Positions 6,570-11,185 of a stretch of DNA of 11,185 nucleotides are shown here, piece after piece. The notes under the pieces were generated by a model. It ran no database searches. It was given only the letters and a program-made list of their open reading frames with translations, and was not told where the DNA came from. The stretch's first letter is position 1, and every line of letters starts with the position of its first letter. Position numbers and translations under genes: made by a program. This DNA comes from Candidatus Acetothermia bacterium JdFR-50 (GTDB lineage: Bacteria > Bipolaricaulota > Bipolaricaulia > Bipolaricaulales > Bipolaricaulaceae). The stretch lies in NCBI GenBank assembly GCA_002010365.1, contig MTNL01000157.1, positions 1 through 11,185 on the forward strand, given 5' to 3'.

Positions 6570-6773
6570 TCAGTTCCTCGAGAGTTGGAGCTGGAACTCG
6601 GGCTCGGGGGAGTTGAGGATGATCAGCCGGTTGCACTTGACGCAGCGGCTGGAAATCACGCTCTTGAAGGAATTTACCACTTCTTCGTACTCCGATACCC
6701 TGAGGCAGTCCTGGCACAAAACCTTCACGTTCCCAGCCTTGGTGCGGACGATGAGCCCGGGGATCGGCTTCAC
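6570..6773 (-). CDS. Small zinc-ribbon protein, function unknown
   Basis: A 67-aa protein with two Cys-x-x-Cys pairs, VLCQDCLRV (Cys20, Cys23) and SRCVKCNRL (Cys44, Cys47), separated by a 20-residue helix-like segment (EYEEVVNSFKSVI). This is a typical zinc-ribbon layout. I do not recognise a named family. It starts at GTG (6773); an AGGAGG nine bases upstream (within GGAGGAGGTGATGAGGA) is an excellent ribosome site. The overlapping frame starting at 6780/6783 uses an ATG in the same leader but encodes a Pro/Arg-rich, Cys-poor string typical of a shadow frame. It is 52 bases downstream of the cyclophilin-like gene and followed by a terminator, so it is the last gene of the tdh unit. It might be a regulator, RNA-binding protein or subunit; nothing in the sequence decides. 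Confidence 0.78.
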   Translation of the reverse strand: MKPIPGLIVRTKAGNVKVLCQDCLRVSEYEEVVNSFKSVISSRCVKCNRLIILNSPEPEFQLQLSRN

Positions 6774-6825
6774 TCCTCATCACCTCCTCCGCTAGCGAGG
6801 TCTTTCGGGAATGAAGCGCCCTATT

Positions 6826-7215
6826 TTACCTCGTCCCGGCGCTGCGCACGAAAATCCGCTCCCCGTCACGAACCGCTGAGAAAACCTTGGGGTCGCCGAT
6901 GACCCGCCCCACGGGATTCACCGGGCTCGCAGGGCGTATATCGTCCGGGTTCCGTGAGGCCGGGGTGGGCCCGAAGAAGATGCACAACGCCCGACCAGGG
7001 GGCCAATACCCCAGGTCCCCCGCTTCCACTACCTCCACGGTATTCTCCGCCTCGGCTTCCACCGGGATCTCGAAGTAGACCTCCTCACCCCAACGTCGGG
7101 CGATCCCCTCGAAAGGGAGCGCCGCGACGATGGCCGCGACCGTGCGGGGGGCCCGCTCAGCCAGGAGCTCTGCCTCCACCTCACCGATGGATTCAGCTTC
7201 GATCACGATCCTCAT
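6826..7215 (-). CDS. Cyclophilin-like domain protein (PF04126/TM1367-like)
   Basis: A 129-aa protein matching the cyclophilin-like fold family found in archaea and thermophilic bacteria. The N-terminal MRIVIEAESIGEVEAEL and ERAPRTVAAIVAALPFEG correspond to the first strands and helix (the 'AP.T...I..ALP' pattern), RWGEEVYFEIP to the next strands, and GDLGYWPPGRALCIFFGPTP is the hallmark loop of the family. Peptidyl-prolyl isomerase activity has not been established for this group, so I give no enzymatic call. Its ATG overlaps the tdh stop as ATGA, with GGTGG about 9 bases upstream inside the tdh end, so translation is coupled with tdh. Physical linkage to threonine catabolism is therefore observed; a functional link is inference. 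Confidence 0.87.
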   Translation of the reverse strand: MRIVIEAESIGEVEAELLAERAPRTVAAIVAALPFEGIARRWGEEVYFEIPVEAEAENTVEVVEAGDLGYWPPGRALCIFFGPTPASRNPDDIRPASPVNPVGRVIGDPKVFSAVRDGERIFVRSAGTR

Positions 7216-8231
7216 GGGTATAGCACCACCTTCACCGCTTCGCGGCGGAAGAGCTTTTGGAACCCTACCTCGAAGTCTTCCAGGGGAAGTTCATCCGTTA
7301 TGGCCGGAGATATGTCAAGCTCCGTAAGGAGCTCCTGCGTCTCATACCAGGTCTCGAAGATAAGACGGCCGACAACCCCTATGACCTCGATTTCGTTGAA
7401 AACCACCGTATTGAGGTCCCAGGGGATCTGCCCTCGACTCAAACCAAAGGCGATTACTCGACCGCCGGGACGCACTGCGAAAAGGGCATTTGCCCACGCG
7501 GTGGTGGCCCCCGACATCTCGAGGACCACATCCGCCCGGCGTCCCCCGCTTAGACGCCTTACTTCCGCTACCGGATTCTGGGTTGAAGCATTGATGATCT
7601 CATCGGCCCCAAGCTTTTTGCCGATCTCCAAGCGGGCTGTGCTTAAACCTATAAGCCACACGCTCTTTGCCCCGAACTTTCGGGCAAGGGCACACGCGAA
7701 GATCCCGATAGGACCATCTCCAAAAATCGCCACCCGCTTTCCTCCCACGCCGGCGCGCCTCACGGCATGGACTGCATTCCCAAACGGCTCCTGAAGTGGG
7801 GCAACTCTTATCGGGAGGCTGGGATCGTTCTTCCATACGACCTTCTCCGGTAGCACGATGTATTCGGCGAAGGCTCCATCACGATCGACCCCGACGATCT
7901 TCACCTCCTCACAGAGGTGGGCCCTGCCGGTGCGGCACATATAACAGCGTCCACAATAAATGTGAGTTTCCGCTGAGACATAGTCACCAGGGGCGACCTC
8001 CTCCACCCCTGGCCCTATCTCCTCCACGTAACCACAGAACTCGTGTCCGATTATCCGGGGAATGGCAATCCGCGATCGGGACCACTCATCCCAGGAGTAA
8101 ATATGAAGATCTGTCCCGCAGACGGAAGCAGCCGCCACCTTTATGAGGACTTCCCCCGGCCCCGGCCGGGGCGTCTCCGCTTCCACCAACTCCAGCCCTT
8201 CCCTCGCCGACCTCTTCGCCAACGCCTTCAT
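7212..8231 (-). CDS. tdh: L-threonine 3-dehydrogenase
   Basis: Zinc-dependent medium-chain dehydrogenase that oxidises L-threonine with NAD+ to 2-amino-3-ketobutyrate, the substrate of KBL encoded next door. From the preferred start the protein is 339 aa (E. coli Tdh 341). Catalytic zinc site Cys38 (SVCGTDLHIYSWDEWS), His63-Glu64 (IIGHEFCG); structural zinc Cys93, 96, 99 and 107 (CGRCYMCRTGRAHLC); Rossmann glycines GDGPIG at 171-176; FETWYE near 292-297, typical of Tdh. The open frame starts at an ATG at 8261, but homology begins at MKALAKRSAR (ATG 8231), and a TACAAT box sits 9 bases before this ATG, so I choose 8231 with a probable leaderless mRNA. Neither candidate has a good Shine-Dalgarno. 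The stop overlaps the next gene (ATGA). Confidence 0.93.
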   Translation of the reverse strand: MKALAKRSAREGLELVEAETPRPGPGEVLIKVAAASVCGTDLHIYSWDEWSRSRIAIPRIIGHEFCGYVEEIGPGVEEVAPGDYVSAETHIYCGRCYMCRTGRAHLCEEVKIVGVDRDGAFAEYIVLPEKVVWKNDPSLPIRVAPLQEPFGNAVHAVRRAGVGGKRVAIFGDGPIGIFACALARKFGAKSVWLIGLSTARLEIGKKLGADEIINASTQNPVAEVRRLSGGRRADVVLEMSGATTAWANALFAVRPGGRVIAFGLSRGQIPWDLNTVVFNEIEVIGVVGRLIFETWYETQELLTELDISPAITDELPLEDFEVGFQKLFRREAVKVVLYP

Positions 8232-8240
8232 CTCGTGGGC

Positions 8241-8269
8241 ATTGTAAATCCCGCTACCCATTTGCCCAA
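8241..8269 (-). promoter_or_regulatory. Candidate tdh promoter giving a leaderless mRNA
   Basis: On the minus strand TTGGGC (8264-8269) is followed after 17 bases by TACAAT (8241-8246, five of six matches to TATAAT), which ends 9 bases before the ATG at 8231. The spacing from -10 box to ATG is identical to that at 3809-3824. If correct, the upstream ATG at 8261 is not used since it lies between the two boxes. Confidence 0.5.
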
Positions 8270-8292
8270 ATAAGTCTCAGGAGATAAGCTGA

Positions 8293-8306
8293 AATGAGTG
8301 TTCATT
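8293..8306. promoter_or_regulatory. Short inverted repeat in the tdh/kbl divergent region
   Basis: AATGA-GTGT-TCATT is a perfect 5-bp inverted repeat with a 4-base centre, 29 bases before the kbl start and about 24 bases upstream of the candidate tdh -35 box. It could be an operator for a dimeric regulator of threonine catabolism. Arms this short can arise by chance, so it is only a candidate. Confidence 0.25.
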
Positions 8307-8334
8307 CCAGGCGGACAAAGGGGGGATATGTGAA

Positions 8335-9510
8335 ATGGGTAAATACGATTTCTTCATCACGGAACTCGAGAACCTCGAACAACAAGGGCTTTTCAACATC
8401 ATCCGCACTATCGGAAGCGCGGTGGGTGCGTGGACCGTGGTGGACGGCAAGCGCGTCCTCAACATGTGCTCCAACAACTACCTTGGCTTTGCCGACGACT
8501 CGCGCCTGAAGGAGGCGGCCATCCGGGCTATCCAGGAATACGGCGTGGGCCCCGCGGCGGTGCGCTCCATCGCCGGCACCATGTCCTTGCATATCGAGCT
8601 GGAACGGAAACTCGCCGAGTTCAAGAAGACCGAGGACGCGGTCACCTTCCAATCCGGGTTCTGCGCAAATCTTGCCACCATCCCCGCCATCATCGGGAAA
8701 GACGGCGTGATCTTCACCGACGAGCTGAACCACGCCTCCATCATCGACGGCTGTCGCCTCACAAAGGCCCAGCGCGTGATCTATCCCCACCGGGACGTGG
8801 ATGCCTTGGCCAAGTCCCTGGAGGAGTACAAGGATATCCCCCGTAAGCTCATCGTCACCGATGGGGTCTTCTCCATGGACGGGGATCTCGCCCCACTCCC
8901 TGAAATTGTGGAGCTCGCAGAAAAATATGACGCCCTGGTGCTGGTGGACGACGCCCATGGGGAAGGGGTTTTGGGGGACCACGGCCGGGGGATCGTGGAC
9001 CACTTCGGGCTCCATGGCCGCGTGGACATTGAGGTAGGGACGCTGTCCAAGGCCTTCGGGGTGATGGGCGGGTATGTCGCGGGGAAACGGGAAATTGTGG
9101 AATACTTGAGGCAGCGGGGGCGCCCGTTCCTCTTCTCCTCCGCCGTGACCCCAGCCGATGTGGCCGCATGCATCGCCGCGGTGGAAGTGCTGATGGAGAC
9201 AGACGAGCCTGTGCGGCGGTTGTGGGACAACGCCCGCTACTTCAAGGAGGAGATGGGGAAGCTTGGGTTCGACACGGGGGAGTCCCAGACCCCGATCACC
9301 CCGGTGATGTTGGGGGAGGCGAAGACCGCGTGGGAGTTCTCCAAACGGCTCTTTAACGAGGGAATCTTCGCTCAAGCCATCACCTACCCCACCGTGCCCA
9401 AGGGGAAGGCCCGGATCCGGGTGATGATCTCCGCGATTCACACCAAAGAGGACCTGGACTTCGCCTTGGAGAAGTTCGCCAAGGTGGGGCAACAACTTGG
9501 GGTCATTTAA
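8335..9510 (+). CDS. kbl: Glycine C-acetyltransferase (2-amino-3-ketobutyrate CoA ligase)
   Basis: PLP-dependent alpha-oxoamine synthase that cleaves 2-amino-3-ketobutyrate with CoA to glycine and acetyl-CoA, completing threonine breakdown started by Tdh. The 391-aa length is usual for the family. Seen in order: [13 protein letters not shown] (43-55), the glycine-rich [20 protein letters not shown] (71-90), [10 protein letters not shown] (130-139), [16 protein letters not shown] (173-188), [17 protein letters not shown] (203-219) with PLP-contacting Asp205 and His208, and [16 protein letters not shown] (235-250) carrying the PLP lysine Lys239; C-terminal [12 protein letters not shown]. The ATG at 8335 is preceded by AAAGGGGGG (8318-8325). 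Other family members (KAPA synthase BioF, ALA synthase HemA) are similar, but divergence next to tdh supports KBL. It is followed by a strong terminator, so it is transcribed alone. Confidence 0.93.
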   Translation: MGKYDFFITELENLEQQGLFNIIRTIGSAVGAWTVVDGKRVLNMCSNNYLGFADDSRLKEAAIRAIQEYGVGPAAVRSIAGTMSLHIELERKLAEFKKTEDAVTFQSGFCANLATIPAIIGKDGVIFTDELNHASIIDGCRLTKAQRVIYPHRDVDALAKSLEEYKDIPRKLIVTDGVFSMDGDLAPLPEIVELAEKYDALVLVDDAHGEGVLGDHGRGIVDHFGLHGRVDIEVGTLSKAFGVMGGYVAGKREIVEYLRQRGRPFLFSSAVTPADVAACIAAVEVLMETDEPVRRLWDNARYFKEEMGKLGFDTGESQTPITPVMLGEAKTAWEFSKRLFNEGIFAQAITYPTVPKGKARIRVMISAIHTKEDLDFALEKFAKVGQQLGVI

Positions 9511-9511
9511 G

Positions 9512-9564
9512 TTCCCTTCTTAAGGGAAATAGAAAAAGGGCGGGCTAAGCCCGCTCTTTTTTTT
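9512..9564 (+). terminator. Rho-independent terminator of kbl
   Basis: The main hairpin has a stem of about 13 bp (arms 9533-9545 and 9549-9561, one G-T pair, core GCGGGC) with a 3-base TAA loop, and runs into eight Ts (9557-9564). The A-rich 5' flank makes it partly bidirectional. A smaller perfect 7-bp hairpin, TTCCCTT with loop CTT (9512-9528), lies just after the kbl stop. The strong terminator separates the compact housekeeping genes from the decayed region to the right. Confidence 0.93.
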
Positions 9565-9565
9565 G

Positions 9566-9908
9566 TAAAAAGAGGTTCAATAAGCTACTCACCAGGATTA
9601 GAGAAGGCCTTTTTGGGGACAAAAAATTTCCGCCTCACGTGCACCCACAAATACCGACAAGGGGTGAAAAAACGGCCTTCAGGATAATAATAACCAGACC
9701 TCTAGGGATCCATATACGTTTCCCCTTCTTATCCACATCTCGTTCCTTCGGTCAGGACCCGGACAACGCTTTGCCCTTTCGTTCTCTAGCTCCGATGGCG
9801 GATTGGAACATTTGGGCCTTAACTTGGCAATGTTGGAAATGCGTTGTAAACGTATTTTTGTTAACCTTTACGGTAGCCATCATTCAGCAATGACGAAAGC
9901 AGCTTAAA
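9566..9908. other. Gene-poor, lower-GC stretch with no supported gene
   Basis: About 340 bases between the kbl terminator and the first recognisable permease codons. The only open frame of note is 84 codons (9639-9893), starting at an ATG without a ribosome site; its product is Trp/Arg-rich with no domain I recognise. No tRNA fold, repeat array or hairpin stands out. The hydrophobic end of that frame (VVNVFLLTFTVAII) lies where the first membrane segment of the following permease would be expected, so part of this stretch may be the badly eroded permease N-terminus; I cannot align it. Confidence 0.5.
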
Positions 9909-10727
9909 GAGATAATGGTGGCCCTTTTAGCCCCGATAATAGCATCGCCCCGCTGGCCAACTGAACCGTATCACATACCTCGCGCGGGCTTTTCGGTGGA
10001 ACCCCGCCCACTTTCCGAACGGCATCCTTTCGGAACTACTTAGGGGCAAAACGACATCTATTATGGTATCGTCTGGGGATCCCGCACGGCGTTTAAGGTA
10101 GGGATCATCGTTACCAGCGCGACCCTCTTCCTTGGGGTAATGCTGGGCTCATTCGCCGCTTACTTCGGTGGCGTTCTCGATGAAATCATCATGCGAATAG
10201 TCGACACCTTTATGGCGGTCCCTTTTATCTTGGCTGCATTGGTGCTCACTTCGATCCTGGGCAAAGGGCTTGATTAGGCGATGATCGCCATGATCTGTTT
10301 CGGGTGGATGGGTAATGCACGCATGATCAGGGGGACATTCTTGCCGTCAAAGAGAAGGTGTTCGTCAGCCCCGCAATTGCGATGGGATCTAGCTGGATTC
10401 GCATTTTCGACATATCTTGCCGAAATCCATTTACCCTGTGCTCATCCAAGCCTCAATGCAGATAGGCTCGATGGTGATCTGGGCTTCGACCTTAACTTCT
10501 TGAGGGTAGGGGCCCCGGAGGGATACGCGGATTGAGGACAGTCGATAAGCTTTGCACGCAATTGAATTACCGGCGATTTCGCGAGCCCTTTGAAATATTG
10601 GTACACAATTGTTTTCTCTGGAGGGGCCATTATCCTTTTTGTCCTCAGCTGGAACTTGGTGGGGGACGCCCTCAAGGATATTTTGGATCCCAGGTTGAGG
10701 GGCAAAAAACGGGTTGATGTCCGTTAG
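9909..10727 (+). pseudogene. Decayed ABC transporter permease, DppC/OppC family
   Basis: Remnant of the inner-membrane permease (DppC/OppC type) of a peptide/nickel-class ABC importer. Reading across lesions, family segments follow in order: EIMVALLAPIIASPRW, HPFGTT then GQNDIYYGIVWGSRTAF, the membrane spans IIVTSATLFLGVMLGSFAAYF and FILAALVLTSIL, the EAA-loop region AIAMGSSWIRIF plus HILPKSIYPVLIQASM, FLRVGAPEGYAD, and the C-terminal FVLSWNLVGDALKDILDPRLRG. Lesions: in-frame TAG at 10041 and 10275, TGA at 10533 and 10563 (both where the family has Trp), and single-base deletions near 10340, 10408 and 10498 that move the frame 0 to 2 to 1 to 0. The N-terminus cannot be traced before about 9909, and no partner permease, ATPase or binding protein is visible. 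Too many lesions for a functional gene, although short-run deletions alone could be sequencing error. Base composition is less GC-rich than the genes to the left. Confidence 0.9.
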
Positions 10728-10745
10728 CGAAATCGGGAGACCAAA

Positions 10746-11185
10746 ATGGCGGTTACAGCTTGGCTATTGGGGGTCGCTCAGGATGGTGGGGTTCCCCAAG
10801 CGGGATGTGGATGCCCGAACTGTCGTCGGGCCTGGCAGGATCCTGGGTTCCGAGTGCCCGTGGCCTGTTTGGGATTGGCAGATCACACGGAAAGGAAAGC
10901 ATGGTTGATAGACGCAACCCCTGATTTCCCCGAGCAACTTCATCGGTTGACTGCGCTCGCCCCAGGATGCTCCCTTTCCGGCATCTTGCTCACCCACGCA
11001 CATGCAGGGCATTACATCGGCTTAATCCATTTAGGAAAAGAGGTGCAGGACGTGCGAGCTCTGCCGGTGTATGTTTCCGTGCGAATGAGGGATTTTCTTT
11101 CTAAAAACGCGCCCTGGTCAGGCCTGATCACGCGGGGGAACATAAGGTTGCAGATTATCGAGCCAGGTTGCGAGATCTCTCTCAG
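10746..11185 (+). CDS. PqqB-like metallo-beta-lactamase-fold hydrolase, 3'-truncated by window edge
   Basis: The first 146 residues of an MBL-fold protein, open to the right edge. It begins MAVTAWLLGVAQDGGVPQAG followed by CGCPNCRRAW: the 'LG.AQDGG.PQ.GC.C..C' opening and Cys21, Cys23, Cys26 are typical of PqqB and its relatives and suggest a structural zinc. The metal motif is ILLTHAHAGHYIGLIHLG at 80-97, with His84, His86 and His89; the Asp of the usual HxHxDH is Gly88, as in the 'THAHxGHYxGL' subgroup of PqqB-like hydrolases. PVYVSVRMRDFLSKNAPWSG at 107-126 also matches that subgroup. PQQ synthesis is not implied, since no other pqq gene is present; substrate unknown. Start supported by GGGAG (10735-10739) six bases before the ATG. 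It lies 18 bases after the permease remnant, in the same direction, but has no stops or frameshifts of its own. Confidence 0.88.
   Translation, partial: MAVTAWLLGVAQDGGVPQAGCGCPNCRRAWQDPGFRVPVACLGLADHTERKAWLIDATPDFPEQLHRLTALAPGCSLSGILLTHAHAGHYIGLIHLGKEVQDVRALPVYVSVRMRDFLSKNAPWSGLITRGNIRLQIIEPGCEISL

Noticed and set aside
8302..9495. A 397-codon open frame on the minus strand opposite kbl.
   Set aside because: It is the codon-position shadow of kbl (Gly/His/Val/Pro-rich, no domain); kbl carries all PLP-enzyme motifs.
9639..9893. An 84-codon open frame before the permease remnant.
   Set aside because: No ribosome site, no recognisable domain, unusual Trp/Cys-rich end; may partly be the eroded permease N-terminus.
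10281..10535. An 84-codon frame and neighbouring short frames inside 10281-10717.
   Set aside because: They are fragments of the broken permease or its other frames, created by the single-base deletions.
10533..10565. TGA read as Trp (alternative genetic code), since two TGA codons fall at conserved Trp positions of the permease.
   Set aside because: Other genes in the window use TGG for Trp and TGA as a real stop (phosphodiesterase, tdh, exported protein), and the permease also has TAG stops and frameshifts.
10764..11012. An 82-codon minus-strand frame opposite the PqqB-like gene.
   Set aside because: No motif, and the plus-strand frame has a clear ribosome site and family signatures.

Overview
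The window looks like part of a GC-rich, probably thermophilic bacterial chromosome. Positions 1 to about 9565 are dense, compact housekeeping DNA: short intergenic gaps, strong GGAGG-type ribosome sites and several overlapping or nearly touching genes. The set of genes (LysW-dependent lysine/ornithine enzyme LysK, bacterial PolX, MnmA, a bifunctional-nuclease-family protein, a threonine dehydrogenase/KBL pair) together with apparently leaderless starts would suit a Thermus/Deinococcus-like or deep-branching thermophilic lineage such as Bipolaricaulota. That placement is inference and no marker gene here settles it.

Layout. (1) 1-748, +: the C-terminal two thirds of LysK, running off the left edge. 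(2) 781-1200, -: bifunctional nuclease (DUF151) family protein, convergent with lysK. (3) 1334-1852, +: an exported protein with a YbjN-like look. (4) 1862-3771, -: a two-gene unit, a 67-aa cysteine-rich protein followed after 2 bases by DNA polymerase/exonuclease PolX. (5) 3824-6462, +: a three-gene unit transcribed divergently from (4): an alkaline-phosphatase-superfamily phosphodiesterase, a small cupin and the tRNA 2-thiouridylase MnmA. (6) 6511-8231, -: L-threonine 3-dehydrogenase, a cyclophilin-like protein overlapping it by ATGA, and a 67-aa zinc-ribbon protein, closed by a hairpin terminator. (7) 8335-9510, +: glycine C-acetyltransferase (KBL), divergent from tdh, with a strong terminator.

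From about 9566 the character changes. The sequence is visibly less GC-rich, 9566-9908 holds no gene I can support, and 9909-10727 is a clearly decayed dipeptide/oligopeptide ABC transporter permease (DppC/OppC type) with four in-frame stops and three single-base deletions. Directly behind it, 10746 to the right edge, is the intact start of a PqqB-like metallo-beta-lactamase-fold protein that is open to the end of the window.

Functional links. Tdh and KBL together turn threonine into glycine and acetyl-CoA; here they are divergent rather than in the usual single operon. PolX and its cysteine-rich partner are likely co-translated. The phosphodiesterase, cupin and MnmA share one transcript. I found no CRISPR array, tRNA, rRNA, insertion sequence or prophage. 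No wholly new multi-gene system is evident; the best leads are the leaderless-promoter pattern, the conserved-looking small Cys proteins next to PolX and Tdh, and the decayed permease beside the PqqB-like gene.
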